A stretch of DNA of 64,000 nt. Origin: Streptomyces sp. Je 1-369. GTDB lineage: Bacteria > Actinomycetota > Actinomycetes > Streptomycetales > Streptomycetaceae. This document shows, one piece after another, positions 19,200 through 26,942 of this stretch. The notes beneath the pieces were generated by a model. That model was not told the DNA's origin, ran no database searches, and saw only the letters and a program-made list of their open reading frames with translations. A program made the position numbers and the translations under genes. The stretch lies in NCBI RefSeq assembly GCF_026810505.1, contig NZ_CP101750.1, positions 1,641,448 through 1,705,447 of the forward strand, written 5' to 3'. Within the stretch, counting starts at the first letter, position 1, and every line of letters starts with the position of its first letter.

Positions 19200-20621
19200 T
19201 CACTCCGACGCGGCCCGCACCCGCTCCCGGTACTCCCGGACCTCCGGCAGATCACCCCAACGCCCCGCGAGCCGCCGGTGCAGCCCGCGCAGCTCGACGG
19301 CGACCGTCAACTCCCGCGCGCCCACCGCCTCTTGCAGGACAGGCCCCGCCAGGGTCACCGCCGCGACGGGGTCACCGGCACACGCCCAGCTGTCCGCGAG
19401 GCGCAGGGTGAGCAGCAGCCGTGTGGAGCGCATCACCGGCGGCAGCAGCGCGTACGACCGTGCGGTGGCCTCGACCGCCCGCCGGGCCACCGCCCGGTCC
19501 CCCGTCACCACCGCCAGGTCACGCAGCGCCCCACCGGCCGCCGACTCCACCCGCAGCACACCTTCCGCCCCCGTGAGCCAGGGCGCTTCGAGCCGGTCCC
19601 GGTCGTCGAGCCGGGCGAACCTGCGCCGCGCCATCGACAGATGCCGTCGGCACGCGGCGACGTCATGCCCCAGCGCGTACGCACGCGCCTGATACAGGTC
19701 GGCCAGCGTCATCATCCAGCGCCGCTTGACGTCCACCGCCCCGATGGCCTGCGCGTACACGAGCATCGACGCAGGGTCCCCGTCCAGCCGCACAAGAGTC
19801 GACATGTCGCTGAGGAGGGTCGCCCGGGCCTCGGCGTCCTGCGCGGCGTCCGCCCACCGCAGGCCGTGTCCGAACCAGGCCATGGCCACGCCGCTCTGCC
19901 CGCGCTCCATCCGCAGCCGCCCGGCGACCTGCGCGTACTGCGCGGCGAGCCGCAACTGCCCGTACGGCAGCCGTCCCCCGGCATTGGCCGCCTCGGCCCA
20001 CCGCACCACCCCGCGCAGCAGCCGCTCCACGGTGCTCGCGCACGCGTCGGTGGCGTGGCCGAACGCCTCGCGGACCAGACAGGCAAGCGCGGCGGTCAGA
20101 CCGTGCAGCAGCTCGGCCTCCGCGCCCGCCGTCTCGCCGACGCGGTCGTACGGTCCGGTCAGCCCGGCCAGCAGGTCCGTCACCGCCCCCCGGTCGGGCG
20201 TCGCGCAGCCCACCCTGCCGTGCAGCGGACAGGCAAGGCCCTCGGCGGGCAGCCGCGACGGCCAGGGCTGCGCGGTCAGGGAGGCCGTGTCACCGGGGGC
20301 GTCGGCCCCGGGGATCGGCGAGAACAGCGTGGGCGCCGCCGGAGGCAGGCCGGGCGCGCACGGAGGGGCGGGCGGTGAGGCGACGAGCGCGGCGAGCCCG
20401 CCCCCGGCCCCCAGGACGGCGTCGAGCCGGTTCACCAGGTCGAAGGGCGGTTCCCGCAGCCCGCCCTCGAGCCTGCTGATGAAGCTGTGGTGGTAGCCCA
20501 CCCTCCTGCCGAGCTGCAGCTGGGTGAGCCCGGCCCGCCTGCGGTGGAAACGCAGCAGCCGCCCGAACTCCGCCCACCCCGGCTCGACCGGGTCGGCCGC
20601 CCGTGACATGCCGACGGACAT
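19200..20621 (-). CDS. XRE-family transcriptional regulator
   Basis: A 473-residue regulator with an N-terminal Cro/C1 helix-turn-helix (about residues 18-75, [26 protein letters not shown]) and a long helical C-terminal part with TPR-like character, the common streptomycete design. The ligand is unknown. The ATG has GGGAGGGG just upstream. It lies upstream of the M4/M28 protease gene on the same strand with 218 bases between them, so it could control that gene, but this is only proximity. Confidence 0.88.
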   Translation of the reverse strand: MSVGMSRAADPVEPGWAEFGRLLRFHRRRAGLTQLQLGRRVGYHHSFISRLEGGLREPPFDLVNRLDAVLGAGGGLAALVASPPAPPCAPGLPPAAPTLFSPIPGADAPGDTASLTAQPWPSRLPAEGLACPLHGRVGCATPDRGAVTDLLAGLTGPYDRVGETAGAEAELLHGLTAALACLVREAFGHATDACASTVERLLRGVVRWAEAANAGGRLPYGQLRLAAQYAQVAGRLRMERGQSGVAMAWFGHGLRWADAAQDAEARATLLSDMSTLVRLDGDPASMLVYAQAIGAVDVKRRWMMTLADLYQARAYALGHDVAACRRHLSMARRRFARLDDRDRLEAPWLTGAEGVLRVESAAGGALRDLAVVTGDRAVARRAVEATARSYALLPPVMRSTRLLLTLRLADSWACAGDPVAAVTLAGPVLQEAVGARELTVAVELRGLHRRLAGRWGDLPEVREYRERVRAASE

Positions 20622-20681
20622 GACCCCTCCCTGACACAGGTGCTCCGTGAGGGCAGGGTGGCAGGAGAGGTCGCCGCTCTT

Positions 20682-20706
20682 AACCCCCCAATGGAGCAGG
20701 GGGGTT
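20682..20706 (-). terminator. Hairpin downstream of the HIT gene
   Basis: AACCCCCC (20682-20689) and GGGGGGTT (20699-20706) form an 8-bp stem with a 9-base loop about 60 bases past the HIT-gene stop. It probably ends the thrS-HIT transcript; it could instead be a control site for the XRE gene. Confidence 0.5.
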
Positions 20707-20765
20707 GACGCTATGGACGATGCGGACGACAGGGACGGGGCGGATGAGGTACTACGGCACCGCCG

Positions 20766-21320
20766 CTAGCTCACCGGCGTGGGCCAGGCGTCCGCCAGCA
20801 TCTTGCGGGTGTCGGCGAGCAGCTGCGGCAGCACCTTGGTGTGCCCGACGACCGGCATGAAGTTGGTGTCGCCGCCCCAGCGCGGAACGATGTGCTGGTG
20901 CAGGTGGGCCGCGATACCGGCACCCGCCACGGCTCCCTGGTTCATGCCGATGTTGAAGCCGTGCGCCCCGGACGCGGTGCGCAGCGCCTGCATCGCCTGC
21001 TTGGTGAGCTCGCCGAGCTCGGCCGTCTCGGGGGCGGTCAGGTCCGTGTAGTCGGCGACGTGCCGATAGGGCACGACCATCAGGTGGCCGCCGTTGTACG
21101 GGTACAGGTTGAGGACCGCGTACACGTGCTCGCCGCGCGCGATGACGAGCCCGTCCTCGTCGGACTTGGCCGGGATCGAGCAGAACGGACAGCCGTCGTC
21201 GGCCCCTGGGCCCGTGGGCTTGTTCTCGCCCTGGATGTACGCCATCCGGTGGGGCGTCCACAGGCGCTGGAACGCGTCCTGCGACCCGACTCCGATCTGC
21301 TGCTCCGGCTCACTCGTCAT
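20766..21320 (-). CDS. HIT-family protein (Ap4A phosphorylase-like)
   Basis: A 184-residue histidine-triad protein. The catalytic HxHxH is HLHQH at 139-143, preceded by NIGMNQGAVAGAGIAAH. Near the N-terminus C44-P-F-C47 with later histidines suggests a structural zinc site, as in diadenosine tetraphosphate phosphorylases of actinobacteria. The substrate is probably a dinucleoside polyphosphate, which fits its place 73 bases after thrS, since aminoacyl-tRNA synthetases make Ap4A. Neither ATG (21332 or 21320) has a strong ribosome site; the second gives the usual MTSEPEQ start. Confidence 0.9.
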   Translation of the reverse strand: MTSEPEQQIGVGSQDAFQRLWTPHRMAYIQGENKPTGPGADDGCPFCSIPAKSDEDGLVIARGEHVYAVLNLYPYNGGHLMVVPYRHVADYTDLTAPETAELGELTKQAMQALRTASGAHGFNIGMNQGAVAGAGIAAHLHQHIVPRWGGDTNFMPVVGHTKVLPQLLADTRKMLADAWPTPVS

Positions 21321-21392
21321 GGGGTGAAGCATATGACTTGGCCCCGGGGAGAGGTCCCCGGGGCCCGAGCTCAGCGCAGTGTCACCGTGGCG

Positions 21393-23372
21393 TCAGACCT
21401 GGACGCGGTCCTCGACCGCCTTCGCGATCTTGGCGATGGCCTCGTCGACGGGGATGCCGTTCTCCTGCGAGCCGTCGCGGTAGCGGAAGGACACGGAGTT
21501 GTTGCTCATGTCCTCGTCGCCCGCGATGACCATGAAGGGCACCTTGGCCTTCTGCTGGTTGCGGATCTTCTTCTGCATGCGGTCGGACGACGCGTCCACC
21601 TCGACCCGCAGCCCCTGCTCCTTCGCCTTCTCGGCGAACTCGCGGAGGTAGGGGATGTGCGCGTCGCCGATCGGGATGCCGACGGCCTGCACGGGCGCGA
21701 GCCAGGCGGGGAACGCACCGGCGTAGTGCTCGAGGAGCACCCCGAAGAACCGCTCGATGGAGCCGAACAGGGCACGGTGGATCATGACGGGCTGCTGGCG
21801 CGAGCCGTCCGCCGCCGTGTACTCCAGGTTGAACCGCTTGGGCTGGTTGAAGTCGACCTGAATGGTCGACATCTGCCAGGACCGCCCGATCGCGTCCTTC
21901 GCCTGCACCGAGATCTTCGGCCCGTAGTACGCGGCGCCGCCCGGGTCCGGCACCAGCGGCAGGTTCTGCTTCTCGGCGGCGAGCCGCAGCGCCTCCGTGG
22001 CCTCCGCCCAGTCCTCGTCCGTGCCGATGAACTTGTCGGAGTCGTCGCGGGTGGACAGCTCCAGCTCGAACTCGGTCAGGCCGTAGTCCCGCAGCAGGTC
22101 GAGCACGAAGGTCAGGAGCGTGTCGAGCTCCTGCGGCATCTGGTCCTTGGTGCAGTAGATGTGCGAGTCGTCCTGCGTGAAGCCGCGCGAGCGGGTCAGG
22201 CCGTGCACGACGCCCGACTTCTCGTACCGGTAGACGGTGCCGAACTCGAAGAGGCGCAGCGGCAGCTCACGGTAGGAACGCCCGCGCGACTTGAAGATCA
22301 GGTTGTGCATCGGGCAGTTCATCGCCTTGAGGCGGTAGTTCTGCTCGTCGAACTCGATGGGCGGGAACATGCCCTCCGCGTAGTGCGGCAGGTGACCCGA
22401 GATCTCGAAGAGCTTCTCCTTCGAGATGTGCGGGGTGTTCACGAACTCGTACCCGGAGACCTCGTGGCGGCGCCGCGAGTAGTCCTCCATGACCTTGCGG
22501 ATCACACCGCCCTTGGGGTGGAAGACCGCGAGGCCCGGGCCGAGCTCCTCGGGGAAGGAGAAGAGGTCGAGCTCGGAGCCGAGCTTGCGGTGGTCGCGCT
22601 TCTCGGCCTCGGCGAGGAACTCCAGGTGCGCCTTCAGCTCGTCCTTCGACGGCCATGCGGTGCCGTAGATGCGCTGGAGCTGCGGGTTCTTCTCACTGCC
22701 TCGCCAGTAGGCGGCGGCGGAGCGCATCAGCTTGAACGCGGGGATGACGCGGGTGCTGGGCAGGTGCGGGCCCCGGCAGAGGTCCTTCCAGCACAGCTCG
22801 CCGGTCTTCGCGTCGAGGTTGTCGTAGATGGTCAGCTCGCCCGCGCCCACCTCGGCGTCGGCGCCGTCGGCGGCCTGGGCGGCGTTGCCCTTGAGGCCGA
22901 TGAGCTCCAGCTTGTACGGCTCGTCGGCGAGCTCGACGCGGGCGTCGTCGTCGGTGGTGACGCGCCGCGAGAACCTCTGCCCGCGCTTCTGGATCTCCTG
23001 CATCTTCTTCTCGATGCGCTTGAGGTCCTCGGGGGTGAAGGGCTCCTTGACGTCGAAGTCGTAGTAGAAGCCGTCCCGGATGGGCGGGCCGATGCCGAGC
23101 TTGGCGTCGGGGAAGAGCTCCTGCACGGCCTGCGCCATGACGTGCGCGGTCGAGTGGCGCAGGATGTTCAGGCCGTCCTCGGAGGAGATCTCGACGGGCT
23201 CGACCTCCTCGCCGTCGCCCGGCACGTACGCGAGGTCCTTCAGCTCGCCGGCCACGCGCACGGCGACGATGGCGCGCTCACCGGGGAAGAGCTCGGCGGC
23301 CGTAGTGCCCGTCGTCACCACGCGCTCTTCCCGCTCGGAATCGCGTTGGATGATCACACGGACGTCTGACAC
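21393..23372 (-). CDS. thrS: Threonyl-tRNA synthetase
   Basis: A 659-residue class-II synthetase: a TGS domain (1-62), an editing/SAD domain with [11 protein letters not shown] (about 73-83), the catalytic core with [24 protein letters not shown] and motif 2 VYRYEKSG, and a C-terminal anticodon-binding domain from about 540. The start is a GTG with AGGAGAG 4 bases upstream. Length is normal. I found no T-box leader in the 118 bases upstream. The DUF4365 pair is upstream on the same strand and the HIT gene follows. Confidence 0.97.
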   Translation of the reverse strand: MSDVRVIIQRDSEREERVVTTGTTAAELFPGERAIVAVRVAGELKDLAYVPGDGEEVEPVEISSEDGLNILRHSTAHVMAQAVQELFPDAKLGIGPPIRDGFYYDFDVKEPFTPEDLKRIEKKMQEIQKRGQRFSRRVTTDDDARVELADEPYKLELIGLKGNAAQAADGADAEVGAGELTIYDNLDAKTGELCWKDLCRGPHLPSTRVIPAFKLMRSAAAYWRGSEKNPQLQRIYGTAWPSKDELKAHLEFLAEAEKRDHRKLGSELDLFSFPEELGPGLAVFHPKGGVIRKVMEDYSRRRHEVSGYEFVNTPHISKEKLFEISGHLPHYAEGMFPPIEFDEQNYRLKAMNCPMHNLIFKSRGRSYRELPLRLFEFGTVYRYEKSGVVHGLTRSRGFTQDDSHIYCTKDQMPQELDTLLTFVLDLLRDYGLTEFELELSTRDDSDKFIGTDEDWAEATEALRLAAEKQNLPLVPDPGGAAYYGPKISVQAKDAIGRSWQMSTIQVDFNQPKRFNLEYTAADGSRQQPVMIHRALFGSIERFFGVLLEHYAGAFPAWLAPVQAVGIPIGDAHIPYLREFAEKAKEQGLRVEVDASSDRMQKKIRNQQKAKVPFMVIAGDEDMSNNSVSFRYRDGSQENGIPVDEAIAKIAKAVEDRVQV

Positions 23373-23490
23373 CGGTCTCTCCTACCTGAAGGGGGGCGCG
23401 CCGCTCTCTGTCGCGCGTACGCAAGGGGAATCGTACCGAGCCGCGGGGCCCGCCCGCGAAACGGATCTCTCCGTACCCCCATCGACCCCT

Positions 23491-24732
23491 TCAGTCCGTG
23501 CTGCACGCCTCCTCGAAGAAGTCGAGGTTCTCCTGGAGCGACTTCATGAGCCGGTCGCGTTCCGCCTCGTCCACCTGCACGGGCACCACCCCGCTCGCCC
23601 CGGTGAGCCTGCGGAACCCGCCCCTGCTCTCCAGGCGCCCCTGCACGCGGATGGGCAGCCCGACCAGGTGGGCGTGGCCCGCGATGCGGTACGCCTCCTC
23701 GTCCAGGGTCATCCGCACGTGCGGGACGTCGGCGCCCGCGATCACCCGGATCCGCACGGTGCCGTCCTCGTGGGGCGCCGAGCGCCGCATCCGCACCACG
23801 GCTCCGGTGACCCGCACCGGCACCGACGGTTCGTCGCGGAGGTACCGGGCGCCCGCCTCGCGCAGCGCGGGCAGGTCGCCGGGCGAGAACTCGACGGGTT
23901 CGGCGTGGGCCGCGCACCCCTCGGGCACCCCGGCGCCGGGCGCCCACCGCACGGCGACGCGCGCCCCTTCGGTGCCGCGCACCATGGCGACGACGGCCTC
24001 GGTCAGCTCGTGGCTGACGCCCGCCTCGACCGCGCCGTCGAAGGCGTCCATGCCGCCGGTGGCGCGCTGGTAGTCGATGGCTTCGCGGGCCGCGCAGAGC
24101 GCCTGGTGGAGCCGGACTGCGAGGGGCCGACCGGTCAGGACGGGCACGAAGGCGGTGAGCTGCTGTCCGCCCGTGGCGGGGCCGACGAGCACGTTCTCCA
24201 GGGATGCGGCGGCGGGGCCGCGGTGCCGCGCGCCGTAGTAGCCCGCGCGGCCGCGTGCGGCGAGTGCGCCCGCGAGGAGCATCTGCCGAGCGGCGGAGCG
24301 CAGCTGTTCCTCCTCCGGCCAGGTCGCGGTGTCGGCTGGTCCCGTCCGCACGTCGCGCGACCAGTGGATCTCGTCGCTGGGCACGGCCAGCCCGACGAGT
24401 ACTTCGCGGGCGGCGGGCGAGGCGCTGCGGGACAGCGCGACGAGCGCCTCCGCGACGAGGTCCTCGCAGTCCGGGAAGGCACGGCTCTCGGGGACGAGGA
24501 GGCTGGTGCCCGCGCCGCCGGGTCCTGGGGGTGTCCAGCGTGCGTAGCGGCCGGGGGCTCCGCCGCGGCGGAGCCAGCCGTGCCGGGCGAGGAGCGCGCC
24601 GAGGACGGAGGGGTCGATGTGGGAGGGTTCGGGCGGCTCGGTCCAGCCGCCCGCGGCCGGTGCGGGGTGCGGGCGGACGGGCGGCAGCGACGCGTCGTGG
24701 CCGGCCTCGTCGTGGTCGAAGGGGCGGTGCAT
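23491..24732 (-). CDS. Protein of unknown function, OB-like C-terminus, coupled to a DUF4365 gene
   Basis: A 413-residue protein I do not recognise. The N-terminal ~40 residues are Pro/His-rich. A middle part (about 45-290) has blocks such as PSDEIHWSRDVRTGP and ARGRAGYYGARHRGPAAASLENVLVGP. The last ~120 residues alternate short strands (VRVTGAVVRMRR, VRIRVIAGADV, IRVQGRLES) in a way that suggests an OB-type or beta-barrel fold. The start codon shares one base with the stop of the upstream DUF4365 gene, so the two are translationally coupled and probably act together. thrS lies 118 bases downstream. Confidence 0.8.
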   Translation of the reverse strand: MHRPFDHDEAGHDASLPPVRPHPAPAAGGWTEPPEPSHIDPSVLGALLARHGWLRRGGAPGRYARWTPPGPGGAGTSLLVPESRAFPDCEDLVAEALVALSRSASPAAREVLVGLAVPSDEIHWSRDVRTGPADTATWPEEEQLRSAARQMLLAGALAARGRAGYYGARHRGPAAASLENVLVGPATGGQQLTAFVPVLTGRPLAVRLHQALCAAREAIDYQRATGGMDAFDGAVEAGVSHELTEAVVAMVRGTEGARVAVRWAPGAGVPEGCAAHAEPVEFSPGDLPALREAGARYLRDEPSVPVRVTGAVVRMRRSAPHEDGTVRIRVIAGADVPHVRMTLDEEAYRIAGHAHLVGLPIRVQGRLESRGGFRRLTGASGVVPVQVDEAERDRLMKSLQENLDFFEEACSTD

Positions 24733-25298
24733 CAGGGTTTCCCTCCCGTTCCGACGCGCGTCATGATCTCGCAGAGGGCGCGGTCGTCGAAGATCCGCGA
24801 GGTCGGGACGCGCACGGTGGTCCTGCGCCGGCCGGTCACGGGGTGCCCGGCGAGATTGGTCCAGTAGCAGCAGTGCCGCAGGTCGAGCCGGTCGTGACCG
24901 GCGCGCAGCCAGTCGTCCTGGGAGCGGGGCACGAGCATCACGACCAGGATCTTGTGGACCGAGACCGGGGTGCGGGCGAGCTTCTCCAGGTGCGGGTTGT
25001 CGAGCGTGAAGGAGAAGGCGGGCCCCGTCGGGTTCGGCGGTATCTGGTACGTGCACTTGAGCTGGACCTTGATGGTGACCTCGTCGTCGACCGTGTGCCC
25101 GGGGGCGCTGTGGCTGACGTGCCAGTCGATGCCGTTGTCCGGAAAGGGCTGGGAGAGCGAGCAGCCCGCGGCCGCCGCGACGGCGTGCAGATAGCCCACT
25201 TGAAGTGTCTCCATGCAGGCGGTGGTGGCGAGTGTGCCGCGCGGCGGTGCGATCCGCTCGGGCAGCAGCCCACCCTGGTCGGGCTGCGCGAGCGCCAT
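24732..25298 (-). CDS. DUF4365-domain protein, nuclease-like
   Basis: A 188-residue protein matching the DUF4365 pattern: an N-terminal helix with Glu30, then GIDWHV (Asp58), a short gap, and KVQLKCT (Gln79-Leu80-Lys81). This D...QxK layout is the active-site pattern of the PD-(D/E)XK nuclease superfamily, in which DUF4365 has been placed. The later part holds FSFTLDNPHLEKL and a Cys pair HCCYW. The start follows GGAAGG by 10 bases. It is the first gene of a coupled pair and is divergent from a DEDDh exonuclease across a 168-base promoter region. Nuclease activity is inferred. Confidence 0.8.
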   Translation of the reverse strand: MALAQPDQGGLLPERIAPPRGTLATTACMETLQVGYLHAVAAAAGCSLSQPFPDNGIDWHVSHSAPGHTVDDEVTIKVQLKCTYQIPPNPTGPAFSFTLDNPHLEKLARTPVSVHKILVVMLVPRSQDDWLRAGHDRLDLRHCCYWTNLAGHPVTGRRRTTVRVPTSRIFDDRALCEIMTRVGTGGKP

Positions 25299-25466
25299 GG
25301 TCAACGTGCCTTCCGAGCCGGGTGGTTCAGTGCCGGGACGGTGATTTCCAAAGCCCCTCTCCTCTGTTGTCTCCGGGCCGCGTACAGCGCAAACGGCCCG
25401 GGTATCACCAGCGTGGGCAGGGGACCGAACGTCATCTGCCGGGACTGAACGAGGAGTTGCGTCACC

Positions 25467-26192
25467 ATGACGTGCTGGTACGAAGGCCCCTTGGCCGCAT
25501 TCGACACGGAGACCACGGGCGTCGACGTCGAGACCGACCGGATCGTGTCGGCCTCGGTCGTCGTCCAGCAGGGCGCGGGAACCCGGCCGCGCATCACTCG
25601 CTGGCTGGTAAATCCGGGCGTACCCGTGCCCGCGGCCGCCACCGCGGTGCACGGACTGACGGAGGATCATCTGCAGCGCACGGGCCGCTGGCCCGCGCCG
25701 GTGATGGAGGAGATAGCGCGCGATCTGGCCGAGCAGGGAGCGGCGGGCAGGCCGATCGTGGTGATGAACGCGCCGTTCGATCTGACCATTCTGGACCGGG
25801 AGTTGCGCAGGCACCGCGCCTCGTCGCTGAGCCGCTACACGGAGGGCTCTTCGCTGTGCGTGATCGACCCGCGGGTCCTGGACAAGCAGCTGGACCGCTA
25901 CCGCAAGGGGCGCCGGACGCTCACCGATCTGTGTGCGCACTACGAGGTGGAGCTGTCGGAGGCGCATGACGCGGCGGCGGACGCGCAGGCGGCCATGGAT
26001 GTGGTGCGTGCGGTGGGACGGCGTTTCGCGGGGCGCCTCGAGCGACTCTCACCGGCCGAGCTGCACACGTTGCAGGCGGTCTGGCATGCGGCGCAGGCGC
26101 GCGGGCTGCAGGCGTGGTTCGCGAAGAGCGGCTCTCCGGAGACGGTGGACCCGGCGTGGCCGCTGCGTCCCGATCTTCCTGCGGCGGCCTGA
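25467..26192 (+). CDS. DEDDh-type 3'-5' exonuclease
   Basis: A 241-residue exonuclease related to the DNA polymerase III epsilon subunit. The four acidic ligands and the general base are visible: D13 and E15 in FDTETTG, D105 in NAPFDLTIL, H167 and D172 in EAHDAAAD. It is a stand-alone domain, so it probably acts in repair or nucleic-acid turnover rather than as the main proofreader. The ATG follows a weak GAGGAG site 10 bases upstream. It is divergent from the DUF4365 pair. Confidence 0.92.
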   Translation: MTCWYEGPLAAFDTETTGVDVETDRIVSASVVVQQGAGTRPRITRWLVNPGVPVPAAATAVHGLTEDHLQRTGRWPAPVMEEIARDLAEQGAAGRPIVVMNAPFDLTILDRELRRHRASSLSRYTEGSSLCVIDPRVLDKQLDRYRKGRRTLTDLCAHYEVELSEAHDAAADAQAAMDVVRAVGRRFAGRLERLSPAELHTLQAVWHAAQARGLQAWFAKSGSPETVDPAWPLRPDLPAAA

Positions 26193-26226
26193 GGGCGGGC
26201 ACCGAGCGCCGACGCCCCGCGCGGGC

Positions 26227-26260
26227 AAGAAAAAACCGGTCCGTCTGCTGACGGACCGGC
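26227..26260 (-). terminator. Rho-independent terminator of tRNA-Val(CAC) copy 1
   Basis: CCGGTCCGTC (26236-26245) pairs with GACGGACCGG (26250-26259) across a 4-base loop. On the minus strand this is followed by a run of six T, giving a full intrinsic terminator just after the tRNA gene. Confidence 0.85.
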
Positions 26261-26270
26261 ATTCTCCGGG

Positions 26271-26342
26271 TGGGCGATACTGGGTTCGAACCAGTGACCT
26301 CTTCGGTGTGAACGAAGCGCTCTCCCACTGAGCTAATCGCCC
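26271..26342 (-). tRNA. tRNA-Val (anticodon CAC), copy 1
   Basis: A 72-base cloverleaf without encoded CCA. The acceptor stem GGGCGAT pairs with ATCGCCC, and the T arm carries GGTTCGAACC. The anticodon loop TTCACAC on stem CTTCG/CGAAG gives anticodon CAC for GUG codons. The sequence is identical to the copy at 29437-29508. Confidence 0.96.
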
Positions 26343-26392
26343 GGGAACGCACTGAACAATACAGGTCCCGGCGCCTTTCCTTCAAACCGCCT

Positions 26393-26839
26393 TCAGGCCG
26401 CTCGCAGACGGGCCGCGAGGCCGCGCTGTCCGGCGCGCATCATCAGGGCGTGGTTGAGCCGGAACAGCGGACGCCCGGGGACGGAGAGGCGTCGCATCAG
26501 GGCTTTGCGCACCTCGACCTCCTGATCGTAGCGGGCGCGGGTGCCGTCCGGGGTGGCCGTGAGCGTCCAGCGCGCCCAGCCGTCCAGGTCTCCGCTCATG
26601 GCGATCTCCAGGACCCCGGCCGCGGGGTCGTTGCGCCGCTCCCGTGCGGTGACGACCAGGTCGTACGGCAGGAAGGACCGGAAGCGGACGATGCCGCTGC
26701 GGTCGTCCAGCGGTGTCACCTCGCGCACCTGCGGCCACCACTGCGGATAGTCCTCGGCCTGTTCCAGCGCGGCGAAGACGCCGGTAGGCGCTCCGGGCAG
26801 TTCCCAGACGCTGCGGAAGCGGTAGTGGCACCAGTCCAT
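26393..26839 (-). CDS. SRPBCC-family (polyketide cyclase/START-like) protein
   Basis: A 148-residue protein starting MDWCHYRFRSVWELPGAPTGVFAALEQAEDYPQWWPQVREV, the standard opening of the SRPBCC helix-grip fold, in which PxWWPxV lies at the ligand-pocket entrance. The family binds hydrophobic ligands or acts as cyclases; no substrate can be deduced here. No strong ribosome site precedes the ATG. It is divergent from the large membrane protein and lies between the two tRNA-Val(CAC) genes. Confidence 0.85.
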   Translation of the reverse strand: MDWCHYRFRSVWELPGAPTGVFAALEQAEDYPQWWPQVREVTPLDDRSGIVRFRSFLPYDLVVTARERRNDPAAGVLEIAMSGDLDGWARWTLTATPDGTRARYDQEVEVRKALMRRLSVPGRPLFRLNHALMMRAGQRGLAARLRAA

Positions 26840-26942
26840 GGGCGGCAGTCTGCCGCAAGGACCTGGACCCGTACCGGATCTGAGTACGTCCTGAGTACCC
26901 GCACCCATGCCGCGCGGTGTGCCGCGGACCACACTCCCTGAC

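Noticed and set aside
23373..23490. T-box leader before thrS
   Set aside because: No T-box core sequence or specifier-loop arrangement could be found in the 118-base gap.
24732..25298. Complete known defence system around the DUF4365 gene
   Set aside because: No recognised defence partner (helicase, methyltransferase, toxin) is adjacent, so only a candidate unit is reported.
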